The position numbers and the translations under genes were made by a program. This document shows, one piece after another, positions 8,165-17,117 of a stretch of DNA of 39,894 nt (positions within the stretch are counted from its first letter, which is position 1; every line of letters begins with the position of its first letter). Origin of the DNA: Desulfofundulus luciae (GTDB lineage Bacteria; Bacillota; Desulfotomaculia; Desulfotomaculales; Desulfovirgulaceae); the NCBI RefSeq assembly GCF_030813795.1, contig NZ_JAUSUX010000024.1, positions 1-39,894 of the forward strand. Reading direction: 5' to 3'. Under the pieces are notes generated by a model. That model was not told where the DNA came from and did not search any database. It saw only the letters and a list, made by a program, of their open reading frames with translations.

Positions 8165-9310
8165 TTAGCTGCTGACTCCAGCCTGGGATACTTCACCCCT
8201 GGTTTGCTGCATTTCCAGTGCCCTTTCCTTTAAACGCACGAAGTAGAGGGCAAAGGGCCGGTAGGCCAGGTGAGACCACTTGGTAAAGGGGACCTCCAGA
8301 CCCAGAAGAGGCACCGTGAAGGCCAGGTGAAGGGCGAAGGTATGATAGGTCGGCAAAGGCATGCCCAGTTCCATGAAAATACGCATGAGTAACCCCGTGA
8401 AAACTGTAAACCAGAGCAGGATCAGGAACATCCAGTCGGTGGAATGGGAATACTGGTGAATTGGCTCTTTCTTGCTCAAGCGCCCGATAATGGCCTCAGT
8501 GGTGGCGTACAGCATGGCAATAGAGGCGTAACTCCAGAGCAGCTTGCCCGGGTGCCACCACATGGGCGGTTCGTTGGTCAAAGACCACCTGGTGATAACG
8601 TCGATGTTCACCAGCATGAAAGCCACAAAGTAACCGCTCATGATGAGGAAGTGCCTCAACCAACGCGACTTATTGGTGCAGAGACGCATCCTCGCCTGCG
8701 TAGCAAAATGAACAATAAGTGTACCCAGCTCCTGGATGTACACGGATAATGGGATGCCGGCCGCATAGGGACCCATGACAAGCCTGTACATTCGGTAAAC
8801 ATTGGAAAGCAGTAAAAAGGCCAGGACTGCACCAAAAACGTAGCCTACAGGGTGAACAATGTGTGCGGGGGCAAATGTCTCCAGTTCCACCCTCTCGGTA
8901 ACCATTTCGCCGCTGAAACTGTAGACAACGGCCAGGGTGACAAAGAAGAGAAGACCCACAGAAAGCACTTTCCATGCCATAGATGTGTAAAGCTTCCGTG
9001 AAAGACCAGTCCAGTCGTAAACGGACGTCAAGTACCGCCGCAACGCCATCATCAACTCGCCCGGGTCGGCCTTCCTCGGGCAGTTTTTCTGGCAATCCCC
9101 ACAGTAATAACAAAGCCATGGCTCTATGGAATGTTTGATCTTATCCTCCAGGCCCAACTGCACATACCGCATAAACCTGCGCGGAAACTGCTGCTCATCC
9201 GATGCCAGGGAACAAACGGCCGTACAAGTTCCGCAACTAAAGCACTGGGAGGCAGTTTTAGCCCCGAACTTCTGAAGTTTCTTCGCAAAATGAGGGTTCA
9301 CCTTTATCAA
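8165..9310 (-). CDS. QmoC/HdrC-E-like Fe-S and membrane subunit
   Basis: This is the membrane end of the APS-reductase electron chain. The N-terminus has two cluster motifs, C23xxC26xxC29xxxC33 and C67xxC70xxC73xxxC77P. From about residue 112 onward there are roughly six membrane helices with His residues that could hold haem b, as in the NarI-like part of QmoC and HdrE. It is expected to exchange electrons with menaquinone and pass them to the HdrD-like and QmoAB proteins. The start is TTG at 9310, directly after the stop of the upstream gene and 6 nt after GGAGGGAG, so the two genes are translationally coupled. Gram-positive sulfate reducers are reported to carry hdrBC-type genes in place of qmoC; this fits. 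The exact name is uncertain. Confidence 0.85.
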   Translation of the reverse strand: MIKVNPHFAKKLQKFGAKTASQCFSCGTCTAVCSLASDEQQFPRRFMRYVQLGLEDKIKHSIEPWLCYYCGDCQKNCPRKADPGELMMALRRYLTSVYDWTGLSRKLYTSMAWKVLSVGLLFFVTLAVVYSFSGEMVTERVELETFAPAHIVHPVGYVFGAVLAFLLLSNVYRMYRLVMGPYAAGIPLSVYIQELGTLIVHFATQARMRLCTNKSRWLRHFLIMSGYFVAFMLVNIDVITRWSLTNEPPMWWHPGKLLWSYASIAMLYATTEAIIGRLSKKEPIHQYSHSTDWMFLILLWFTVFTGLLMRIFMELGMPLPTYHTFALHLAFTVPLLGLEVPFTKWSHLAYRPFALYFVRLKERALEMQQTRGEVSQAGVSS

Positions 9311-10486
9311 TTAGCTCTCCCTCCCTATCGACGCGCTCAGGAGCTCCGAAATTTCCATCACCTTGATTTTTTCCTGTTTATCCAGAGCCAGACAATCTGC
9401 TTCCAGCATGATCACACAGTAGGGGCAGGCCGTAGCGAGAATATCCGCCCCCCGATCCTCGGCATCCAAAACCCTTAATTCTCCAAAACGTTCTCCCCTG
9501 GGTACCTCGGCCCATAACCGGCCGCCGCCACCGGCACAGCAAAGACTTCTTTCCTTTGCCCGGCTCAGCTCGATAAGTTCTGCACCGGGAACGGCTTTGA
9601 GCAAAGTGCGCGGTGCTTCAAAGATTTCGTTGTGGCGCCCCAGGTAACAGGGATCGTGGTAGGCTACTTTTTTATCCAGCGGGGCGGTAAGGGAAATCTT
9701 GCCCTCCTGCACCAAATCCGCCAGCACCTGGGTGTAGTGCACCACTTCAAATTCCCCGCCTAATTCGGGGTATTCATTCTTAAAGGTATAGAGGCAATGT
9801 GGGGAAGTGGTGATGATCTTTTTGACTCCCTTTTCTTTAAAAAGCTTAATATTGGATTCGGCTAGTTTTTGGAATAGCTCCTCCTCACCGATCTTGCGGA
9901 CCGTTTCGCCGCAGCAGCTTTCTTCCACGCCAATGATACCAAAATTTACTCCCCCCGCTTTCAACAGGTTCACCACGCTCCGGGCGATCTTCTGACTGCG
10001 GGGATCATAGCAAGAAGTACAGCAGACAAAGAGCAGATATTCCGTATCCGGCGTAAAAGCAGGTACTTCCATCCCCTGCTGCCAGTCCATACGCTTCTCT
10101 CGCGGCCCGGACCAGGGGTTGCCGTTGGCATGCAGGCTGCCCACCACGGATCTCAGGGGAGCCGGCACGAACCCGGCCTCGACGGTGGTACTCCGCATGG
10201 AACGTACATTTTCAATTATCTTTACCTGCCTGGGACAGTTCCGCTGACAGGTGCCGCAGGTGGTACAGGCAAAAAGTACATCCTCGTCATCGAAGCCTTC
10301 TAGGCCGAGCTGTGCCAGGCGTTGCATTTTACGGATGTAAAAAACTTCACTGGTATGACCAGAAACCAGGCGCCACGGGCACAGGGCGGAACAGAGTCCG
10401 CAACTCATGCAATGATCCAGGGTTTGCGCCCCGGCTGCTAGCAGATATTCTTTCATCTCTAAAGATATCTCTTTTGGTTCCATCAC
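9311..10486 (-). CDS. HdrD-like protein (HdrC-HdrB fusion), CCG domains
   Basis: A soluble heterodisulfide-reductase-type subunit. The N-terminal HdrC part has C26/C29/C32/C36 and C74/C77/C80/C84, each a [4Fe-4S] site. The HdrB part has two CCG domains: the first with C155, C156, C159, C191-C192-G and C231, the second with C280, C316-C317-AGG, C354 and C357. In known HdrB these bind the non-cubane clusters that cleave heterodisulfides; whether the substrate here is a disulfide or another partner is unknown. Its place directly before the membrane QmoC-like gene and downstream of qmoAB suggests that it links them. GTG at 10486 and ATG at 10483 are both possible starts, with AAGGGG upstream. Confidence 0.88.
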   Translation of the reverse strand: MMEPKEISLEMKEYLLAAGAQTLDHCMSCGLCSALCPWRLVSGHTSEVFYIRKMQRLAQLGLEGFDDEDVLFACTTCGTCQRNCPRQVKIIENVRSMRSTTVEAGFVPAPLRSVVGSLHANGNPWSGPREKRMDWQQGMEVPAFTPDTEYLLFVCCTSCYDPRSQKIARSVVNLLKAGGVNFGIIGVEESCCGETVRKIGEEELFQKLAESNIKLFKEKGVKKIITTSPHCLYTFKNEYPELGGEFEVVHYTQVLADLVQEGKISLTAPLDKKVAYHDPCYLGRHNEIFEAPRTLLKAVPGAELIELSRAKERSLCCAGGGGRLWAEVPRGERFGELRVLDAEDRGADILATACPYCVIMLEADCLALDKQEKIKVMEISELLSASIGRES

Positions 10487-10780
10487 ATTTAAACCCCTTT
10501 GGCAATGGTTTTATATAATCAAGGTATAATAAAGGCTTGCTCACTGCTACAAACCGTAGCGGTACCTTGCGGCGCCACTGTACTACCGGCAGCAGATACA
10601 GCGCGGTTGCCCGCCGGTACCTGTTCACCGGAGGGCAACCGGCGAGAGGGGTTTAGCCCCCTCCCTGTGCCCCTTTAAAAACAGACCCATCCTGCATTGG
10701 ATATCAAATTTGATGAGCCAGAACAGGACCCTGTGAATCTTCCCTTCAAAATTGTAAATTGGAGGGCATCAGCTTTTTCT
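10487..10780 (-). promoter_or_regulatory. Structured gap between qmoB and HdrD-like gene
   Basis: A 294-nt gap in an otherwise tight cluster. It contains a strong two-part hairpin: CGGTTGCCC (10604-10612) with GGGCAACCG (10633-10641), enclosing CCGGT/ACCGG (10614-10631). A second stem is GCTAC/GTAGC near 10545-10559. Between these and the gene, on the minus strand, TTGTAG..18 nt..TATACC followed by AT-rich sequence could be a weak promoter. No gene is recognised; a 93-codon minus-strand frame here has no ribosome site or family likeness. Confidence 0.5.
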
Positions 10781-12997
10781 TTAAAAACCTTTATACGGGT
10801 TAGGACCAACTTCTTCCAGTTTGCTGGCAAAGTCCTCGATAATTTGAGGGATGCGGTCGTAATCCATAATGCTGACCTGCTCCATCCTCACCCGGTCAGA
10901 TTCCAGAGCCAGGCGGTTCAATGTTTCCGAGATCTTGGACAGGCGGTAGCTGGCCAGTTCACTGCCCTTAATGAAGTGGCACTGGTAGTCGTCGCCGTGT
11001 TTGCAACCCAGCAGGAGAATACCGTCAATTCCCTTGGACAGAGCATCGGCAATCCAGATGAGGTTCATGGAGCCAAGGCATCTAACCGGAATGATCCGTA
11101 CCCAAGGACTGATGGTCAGGCGATTGATGCCGGCCATATCCAGGGCCGGATAGGCGTCGTTTTCACAGGCAAAGACAAGGATTCTCGGTTTTTCCTCGTC
11201 CTCTTCCGGCACCTCGATGGCTTTCACCATACTGCCGATCATGGGTACCGAGTAGTTCTTGAAGGAAATGATCCGCTCCGGACAGGCACCCATACAGGTA
11301 CCACAACGCCGGCACCGGGTGGGATTGGGTAGCGGATTGGCCTTTTCATCCTCGTTAATGGCACCAAAAGGACACTCCACGGTGCACCGCTTGCACTGGG
11401 TGCATCTTTGCATGAAGAATTCCGGGTAGGAGAGATCCCACACCCGCGGGTGCACTGCTGAACCTTGAGCCGTCAGTTCAATGCACTGGATGGCTTTGAG
11501 GACGGCTCCGGTAGCATCCTTGATGGTTGAGGGAATATCCATAGGCGCCCGCACGCTGCCGGCGGCGTAGATGCCCGTCCGGCGTGTTTCATAGGGGAAA
11601 CAGATAAAGTGCGAGTCCGCAAAGCCGTATTTTAAAGTTGGCACTTCAGGACCCTGCCGGTACTCCAGGTTCAGGATATTCGACTTAATGATTTCATCCG
11701 CCGGCGGCTCGGATTCTTTGCCCTGCTCGTCTGCCTGCACGACGAGCCTTTCCCCAATGGCAGTGGTGGGCACCATGCCGGTCGCCAGGACCACCAGGTC
11801 AATGGGTTCCGTTCTAATCCGGTCCCCTACCAGAACATCATCAAATTCAACCACCAGGTTTCCGCCGTCTTCTTCAATGCCGGCAACTTCCCCTCTAAAG
11901 AAGAGGGCTCCTTCTTTTTGCACACGCTGGTACAGAAACTCGTAGTTGCCCGCGGCCCGCATATCCTTATAGAAAATATATACCGTGGCCTCGGGGTCCT
12001 TTTCCTTCACATAAAGTGCCTGCTTTAAGGACTCAGTGCAGCAGATGGCCGAACAGTAGGGCAAATGCTCTTTATCCCGCGAACCGGCACAGAGAATGAA
12101 GGCAACGCTCTTTACTTCCCTGCCGTCGGAAGGACGTTTAAATTCACCCCTGGCGGCCATTTCTTCAAACATCTCGCCGGTAACCACGTTGGGGTACTGG
12201 CCAAAACCGAGATGGCTCAACTTGGTGGCATCGTAAGCCACCGCTCCGGTAGCCAGGACGATGGAGCCCACCCTTTCGGCAGTCAGGCTGCCGTTTTGCC
12301 TAATTTGAACGTCAAACATGCCCGGGGCGCCAGAAATCTTTTCAATTTGCGCGCCCTTATATACCGTAATGTTGGGATTCTCTTCTACTTCCTTAACCCG
12401 CTGGGCGATATCAACATCTTCGAGTTCGCTGTAAGGCGGCTTCAGGCCAACCTGCTTGTATAGCCTGGTAACCCAGCCGCCCAGGGACGGATTCTTTTCC
12501 ACCAGCACAGTTTTATACCCGGCCCGGGCAGCCTCTGCTGCGGCCGTCAAACCGGCCAGGCCTCCGCCAACTACCAGCACGGTTTTGGACAGGTTTTCCG
12601 CCTGGAATGGTTCCGGCAGGGACGATTGCTGGGCCTTGACAATACCCATACGCAGGCTGTCCTCTGCCAGCATCTGGGTATCTTCATCGTTGGCAGGATG
12701 GCACCAGACCCCCTGCTCCCTCAGGTTAACCCTTTCCACAATGGCATCGGGGAAATTAAACACATCGTAGTTCACCCGCATGGAGCAGGCCGCAATAACG
12801 ATGGTGTTGACCCCTTCCCCTTCCATGTCCTGCTTGATCAGCTCAACGCCTTCCGCACCGCAAAGGAAGGGGTGGGACTTACAAACCGGTACTTTGTATT
12901 CTTTAGTCGCTACTTTTGAGAGAGCATCAATATCCAGGGCATCCCCAATACCACAACCGGTGCAGATATAAACCGCCAGCTTTTTGTCCACCGTCAT
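10781..12997 (-). CDS. qmoB: QmoB: FAD/Fe-S subunit with MvhD-like C-terminus
   Basis: An HdrA-like flavoprotein of the quinone-interacting complex that serves APS reductase. The order is an N-terminal region with Cys (ICTGCGIGD), an FAD-binding GGGLAG at 144-149, a second HdrA-like nucleotide region, and a double ferredoxin domain around 530-580 (CTQCKRCTVECP and CRRCGTCMGACP). A C-terminal MvhD-like domain (from about 600) carries VFACEND, VRCLGSMN and GCKHGDDYQC. The MvhD-like tail distinguishes QmoB from QmoA and in methanogens links HdrA to an electron donor. The ATG at 12997 abuts the qmoA stop, with GGGGAGG just before it; GTG two codons later is spaced better. Confidence 0.95.
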   Translation of the reverse strand: MTVDKKLAVYICTGCGIGDALDIDALSKVATKEYKVPVCKSHPFLCGAEGVELIKQDMEGEGVNTIVIAACSMRVNYDVFNFPDAIVERVNLREQGVWCHPANDEDTQMLAEDSLRMGIVKAQQSSLPEPFQAENLSKTVLVVGGGLAGLTAAAEAARAGYKTVLVEKNPSLGGWVTRLYKQVGLKPPYSELEDVDIAQRVKEVEENPNITVYKGAQIEKISGAPGMFDVQIRQNGSLTAERVGSIVLATGAVAYDATKLSHLGFGQYPNVVTGEMFEEMAARGEFKRPSDGREVKSVAFILCAGSRDKEHLPYCSAICCTESLKQALYVKEKDPEATVYIFYKDMRAAGNYEFLYQRVQKEGALFFRGEVAGIEEDGGNLVVEFDDVLVGDRIRTEPIDLVVLATGMVPTTAIGERLVVQADEQGKESEPPADEIIKSNILNLEYRQGPEVPTLKYGFADSHFICFPYETRRTGIYAAGSVRAPMDIPSTIKDATGAVLKAIQCIELTAQGSAVHPRVWDLSYPEFFMQRCTQCKRCTVECPFGAINEDEKANPLPNPTRCRRCGTCMGACPERIISFKNYSVPMIGSMVKAIEVPEEDEEKPRILVFACENDAYPALDMAGINRLTISPWVRIIPVRCLGSMNLIWIADALSKGIDGILLLGCKHGDDYQCHFIKGSELASYRLSKISETLNRLALESDRVRMEQVSIMDYDRIPQIIEDFASKLEEVGPNPYKGF

Positions 12998-14239
12998 TTA
13001 CCTCCCCAACGTCGATTGAATAGCTTTGAGGGCAGCGGCAGTCGCATCCTCGACACAGGAAGCTACATCCATCGGCCTGCTCACGCAGCCAGCGCTATAT
13101 ATACCAGGCGCGCCACCGACCGCAAAGCCATTCTCATCGTAAACTAAATCCGCAGGTGCTTTGGCCTCTCTTGTCGCCGGCGCCATTCCGGTCGCCAGAA
13201 CAACCAGGTCGAATTTCTCTTTCATTAACTTCTGGGTCTCCTGGTCTTCCACTACCACGGTCAAATCCTTGGTCGCCGGGTCTTCGGTGATGTCGCCGGC
13301 CTTTCCTTTAACTAAATGAATATTCGGATTATCTTTTACTTTCACGTAAAAGTCCTCAAATTTACCCAGCGCCCGGACATCAATGAAATAAATGTAAACT
13401 TGAGCATTGGGGTTTTGATCGATGACATAGGTTGCCTGCTTTAAAGATGCGAGGCAGCAAACACCGGAACAATAGGGCAGGTGATTTTCATCCCTGGAAC
13501 CGGCGCACTGCACAAAAGCCACTCGTTCCACCGGCTTGCCGTCGGAGGGGCGCACGATCTTGCCCTGGGTAGGACCATTGGAAGCGGCCAGCCTTTCCAG
13601 CATCACGTTGGTAATGACATTTTCATACTGGCCAAAGCCGTAATATCCAATCTTGGAGGCATCGTATGGGTTCCAGCCGGTTGCCCAGATAATGGAACCA
13701 ACCCTTAAAGTCATCTCCTTGGGCTCCATTTTCAAATCAACGGCATTAACCGGACATACCTCGACACATTTATTGCATTTCGAGCAGGCCTCTGCATCAA
13801 TAACATACTTCATGGGGAAGGCAAAAAGGTGTGGTAAATAAATGGCCCTGGTTTTGTCCAGACCGTAGTTAAAGGTATTCTTTCTTTCCTCCGGGCACAC
13901 CTCTACACACTTGCCGCAGGCGGTACAATTCTCATTGACATAGCGGGGATGGATTTTTACTTTAACCTCAAAATCCCCTTCCTGACCGGAAACTCCCGTA
14001 ACCTCAGCCAGGGTTAGGAAGCGGATTCTGGGATTGCTCTTTATCCTGCGGAAGTTGATCTCTAAACCGCAGTTCGGGGGGCAAAGCTTGGGGAAATATT
14101 GATTCATCTGGGCTACCCTGCCGCCAAGATAAGGGTTTTTCTCAATAATAAAGACTTCATAACCTACCTCTGAAGCCTCAATAGCAGCAGTTAACCCGCT
14201 TATTCCCCCTCCGACCACCAGGATGCTCTTATTACCCAT
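12998..14239 (-). CDS. qmoA: QmoA: HdrA-like flavoprotein
   Basis: The first Qmo subunit, a soluble FAD protein expected to touch AprAB and bifurcate or relay electrons. FAD is bound at GGGISG (10-15) with the acidic end of the second strand at IIEKN. LCPPNCGLEINFRR (52-65) is the Cys motif typical of HdrA-like proteins. Two [4Fe-4S] motifs are present: C105/C108/C111/C115 and C152/C155/C158/C162. At 413 residues it is of QmoA length. It follows aprA after 114 nt that include a strong hairpin, so it may be expressed at a different level from aprBA. Confidence 0.95.
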   Translation of the reverse strand: MGNKSILVVGGGISGLTAAIEASEVGYEVFIIEKNPYLGGRVAQMNQYFPKLCPPNCGLEINFRRIKSNPRIRFLTLAEVTGVSGQEGDFEVKVKIHPRYVNENCTACGKCVEVCPEERKNTFNYGLDKTRAIYLPHLFAFPMKYVIDAEACSKCNKCVEVCPVNAVDLKMEPKEMTLRVGSIIWATGWNPYDASKIGYYGFGQYENVITNVMLERLAASNGPTQGKIVRPSDGKPVERVAFVQCAGSRDENHLPYCSGVCCLASLKQATYVIDQNPNAQVYIYFIDVRALGKFEDFYVKVKDNPNIHLVKGKAGDITEDPATKDLTVVVEDQETQKLMKEKFDLVVLATGMAPATREAKAPADLVYDENGFAVGGAPGIYSAGCVSRPMDVASCVEDATAAALKAIQSTLGR

Positions 14240-14282
14240 ATCTCATCACCGTCGCAAGTTAGTTTTTGAAAAATAAGGGTTA

Positions 14283-14308
14283 AGCCGTGGCCGCGAACAG
14301 CCACGGCT
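14283..14308 (-). promoter_or_regulatory. Intercistronic hairpin aprA-qmoA
   Basis: AGCCGTGGC and GCCACGGCT form a perfect 9-bp stem in the gap between aprA and qmoA. It is not followed at once by a T-run. It may protect the 3' end of the aprBA message or reduce read-through into qmoAB. Confidence 0.6.
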
Positions 14309-14353
14309 CTGATCACATATGCAGATAGGTAGCCGTCTGATAGGATTATTTGG

Positions 14354-16237
14354 TTAGTCAACAATGGAGATGACGGGCCGCTTGAAGACTTCCCACTGCC
14401 CGGTGTTACGATCCCAGCGGCAGTTGACGAAGCACTTCCAGTTCTCTTCGTCCAGGTTCGGGAAGTCTGCCCTGATGTAATAGCCGGGCCACCTGGTTTC
14501 TTCGCGGAACAGCACGCTCCTGATGTGGGCCTCAGCCTGCCACATCCTGTGGACGTTCTCCCAGCACCGCATGAGTTCATGCAGGCTTTCGGCAGCCAGT
14601 TTCTCCGAGTCCTCCTTCAGCATTGCCAACAGCTCCAGGCCTCTTTCGAGCAGGTACTTGTTGGTAGTGAAGGACTTGGATACCCCGCCGGCATACTCGT
14701 CCATGATCTTCTGCAGCCGGAACATGAACTGCTTCGGACGGATGTAGTTCGGGTTCACATCCGGATCGGTGGTCATGCCCTTGTACTGCTCGAAGGTGTC
14801 CAGCGGCTTCAGGATCCTGGCCTTCAGTTCTTCAACGTAAGCCGCGTCCACCTTGGGTTCCTCGTTGTTCTCCACGATGAACCGGATGGCAGACTTAGCC
14901 GCAATCCGCCCCTCAGTGAAGGAGCCGGAGGAGAACTTGTGGCTGGAAGCACCGGAAGCGTCACCGGCACAGAACAAGCCCTTCACAGTGGACATGTTGG
15001 TGTAGCCCCACTGATACTCGGCCGGGGCAATGTCCTCGGGACCGCTGACCCATGCGCCGGAAGCACCGGAGTGCGAACCGATGAAGTAAGGTTCGCAGGC
15101 GGCAATCTCAGAGGGCTTCTCCTCGGGGAAGGTATTGGTAGCCGCCCACAGCAGGGCCTGAGAAATGGTCATGTCGAGGAAGTCTTCCCAAGCTTCGGCT
15201 TCCAGTTCCTTAAGCTTCTTCTTGCGCTGCTTCTCGTCGGGCATTTCCTGGGCCAGGCGCTGAATGGCTTCCTCAGTCCTCATGTAGATGGGACCCTTAC
15301 CGGCTCTTTCGTCAATGAGACCCAGGTGGTTCCGCAGGTTGGCAGGGATGGGCTTGGTCAAGCCGTAAGGAGCATACTGCTCAAGCACATCCGGGTGAGT
15401 CTTCATGTAGTCCTCGCCCAGGGCGTTAGTGGCTACGGACTTGAAGAGCAGGAACCAGGCACCTACCGGACCATAGGCATCCTTGAAGCGCACAGGAATG
15501 AAGCGCACTTCCTGGCAGGTCATTTCTGCGCCGGCCTTCAGGGTGAAGTAGGCGCTGGAACCGGTGTTGAAAGGAGGATACCAGGATCGGCCGAGACCCT
15601 CGCCGGTGGAACGGGGCCGGAATACGTGCACGGCACCACCCATGCCCACCAGGACGGCCTTCGCTTTGAAGACATAGAATTTATTCTCGCGGACGCTGAA
15701 GCCGACGGCACCAACACAGCGGTCGCCATCCATCAGGGGCTCCACGATGAACACGCGCTCGTAGATGTTATCGGGACCGAGGGCATTCAGCGCGTTCTTC
15801 GCAGCTTCGGCAACGATGATCTTGTAAGACTCACCGTTAATCATGATCTGCCAGCGGCCTTCGTGAACGTACTTGCCGTTCTCGTCTTTCCAAATGGGCA
15901 GGCCCCACTTTTCAAACAGGTGCACGGTGGAGTCAACGTGGCGGGCGATGCTGTAAACCAGATCCTCCCTGGTAATACCCATGAGGTCCTGTCTGACATA
16001 ACGGACGTAGTCTTCAACGGTGTTATCGCCGGCAGCCTGGCCGATGTAGAGGTTAATAGCGGACAGCCCCATGGCCACGGCACCACTGCGGTCCATAGCA
16101 GCCTTATCCACCAGGGTGACTTTGAGGCCGTGCTTCTTGGCCCAGTAGGCGGCTTCCACGGCGGCGCCGCATGCCGACATACCACCACCAATTATCAATA
16201 GATCAGTACTGACTTCTACAGTTTCAAAATTTGCCAT
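14354..16237 (-). CDS. aprA: Adenylylsulfate reductase, alpha subunit
   Basis: AprA reduces adenosine 5'-phosphosulfate to sulfite and AMP, the second step of dissimilatory sulfate reduction, in the cytoplasm. It has the fumarate-reductase-type FAD fold: the dinucleotide motif GGGMSACGA at 17-25, the acidic LVDKAAM loop, the active-site region RSGAVAMG (50-57), and the C-terminal flavin region HKFSSGSFTEGRIAAKSA (GDASG just before it). The 627 residues are within the family range. The ATG has AGAGGAGG upstream. It lies 30 nt after aprB, the usual order in this group. Confidence 0.98.
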   Translation of the reverse strand: MANFETVEVSTDLLIIGGGMSACGAAVEAAYWAKKHGLKVTLVDKAAMDRSGAVAMGLSAINLYIGQAAGDNTVEDYVRYVRQDLMGITREDLVYSIARHVDSTVHLFEKWGLPIWKDENGKYVHEGRWQIMINGESYKIIVAEAAKNALNALGPDNIYERVFIVEPLMDGDRCVGAVGFSVRENKFYVFKAKAVLVGMGGAVHVFRPRSTGEGLGRSWYPPFNTGSSAYFTLKAGAEMTCQEVRFIPVRFKDAYGPVGAWFLLFKSVATNALGEDYMKTHPDVLEQYAPYGLTKPIPANLRNHLGLIDERAGKGPIYMRTEEAIQRLAQEMPDEKQRKKKLKELEAEAWEDFLDMTISQALLWAATNTFPEEKPSEIAACEPYFIGSHSGASGAWVSGPEDIAPAEYQWGYTNMSTVKGLFCAGDASGASSHKFSSGSFTEGRIAAKSAIRFIVENNEEPKVDAAYVEELKARILKPLDTFEQYKGMTTDPDVNPNYIRPKQFMFRLQKIMDEYAGGVSKSFTTNKYLLERGLELLAMLKEDSEKLAAESLHELMRCWENVHRMWQAEAHIRSVLFREETRWPGYYIRADFPNLDEENWKCFVNCRWDRNTGQWEVFKRPVISIVD

Positions 16238-16267
16238 TTGCCTAACCTCCTCTTCTATTTATTTCTT

Positions 16268-16708
16268 CTATTTCTTCAGGGTCGGAACTTCGCAGCCGAG
16301 GGAACCGGGTTCAGTAAACAGTACATAGCTCTTCAGGTCGTCAGTGCCGGTTTCGAAACCAGCATCGGGTACGATGGAGCCTTCCGGCGTGGTACGGATG
16401 GGGAACTTAAAGCGCTTAATGGTGCCGTTCCGGAACTTGATAGTCCACATAATGTCTTCCGAACCTCTTAAAGGAATGGTACTGGCACCCATGGGAACAA
16501 AGTCGGCGTAACCCCTCAGGTCCATAGCCTGCTGCGGGCAAATCTTAACGCAGCATGCACACTCCCAGCACATTTGAGGATCCCGGTTGTACGCCTTCAT
16601 TCTTTCTTTGTCCAGAACCATCAGGTCATTAGGACAAATGTACATGCATGCGGTTTTGTCCTGCCCTTTGCAACCGTCACATTTTTCAGCGATTACATAA
16701 CTTGGCAT
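16268..16708 (-). CDS. aprB: Adenylylsulfate reductase, beta subunit
   Basis: AprB carries the two [4Fe-4S] clusters that feed electrons into the AprA flavin. Cluster I is bound by the extended motif with CDGCKG and CMYICP; cluster II by MCWECACCVKICP. The C-terminal tail (from about residue 100) is the segment that in known structures wraps around AprA. The start is set at ATG 16708, since AGGAGG lies 9 nt upstream; an in-frame ATG six codons earlier overlaps that ribosome site. This gives 146 residues. It is directly followed by aprA. Confidence 0.97.
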   Translation of the reverse strand: MPSYVIAEKCDGCKGQDKTACMYICPNDLMVLDKERMKAYNRDPQMCWECACCVKICPQQAMDLRGYADFVPMGASTIPLRGSEDIMWTIKFRNGTIKRFKFPIRTTPEGSIVPDAGFETGTDDLKSYVLFTEPGSLGCEVPTLKK

Positions 16709-16810
16709 AAACTCTAACCTCCTCATAATTTTTTGATTGCATTAAGGCACGCTGGAAAGAAAGCCTCCCTCTTCCCGCTACCCACCTCCCCTTCTGGCTG
16801 GTTACTTATT

Positions 16811-17101
16811 TTAGTAGTTTTTAAGGAAATCATCCATTACGTCTATGTTTTGCTTTTCAACCACCAGGTCAAAGATCTTGTCTTTTACTTCTCTGGGTAG
16901 CAACTCGATACTCTTGGTGGTGGCAGAGTCGTACTTAGCCGTGGGGAAGACTTTTAACACTTTGTCCTTTTGCTCCTCGGTGCAGGGGACCTTAATTACC
17001 TTCAGACCGGCCAGTGCCTCTTCCGCCATCTTGGCCAGACCAGCATTTTGCAGCTTCTCATATCTCTCCTCGTTGATCCAGATATTAATGGTAATGGACA
17101 T
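16811..17101 (-). CDS. Unknown 96-aa protein between sat and aprB
   Basis: I do not recognise a family. The protein is soluble and Lys/Glu-rich, with a beta strand at the start (MSITINIWINEERYEKL), a central amphipathic helix (AKMAEEALAGLKV) and a C-terminal helix (DKIFDLVVEKQN). It has one Cys, in VPCTEEQ, and no metal-binding pair. GGAGGTGGCGAG stands before the ATG, and the gene lies 16 nt after the sat stop, so it is made with Sat and Apr. Its place suggests an accessory or regulatory role in sulfate activation; this is inference only. Confidence 0.85.
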   Translation of the reverse strand: MSITINIWINEERYEKLQNAGLAKMAEEALAGLKVIKVPCTEEQKDKVLKVFPTAKYDSATTKSIELLPREVKDKIFDLVVEKQNIDVMDDFLKNY

Positions 17102-17117
17102 CTCGCCACCTCCTAAA

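Noticed and set aside
10697-11332. Plus-strand frame opposite the 3' part of qmoB
   Set aside because: Antisense shadow without a ribosome site or family likeness.
14525-16201. 558-codon plus-strand open frame
   Set aside because: It lies wholly antisense to aprA, whose identity is certain; long antisense frames are expected in GC-rich codon usage.
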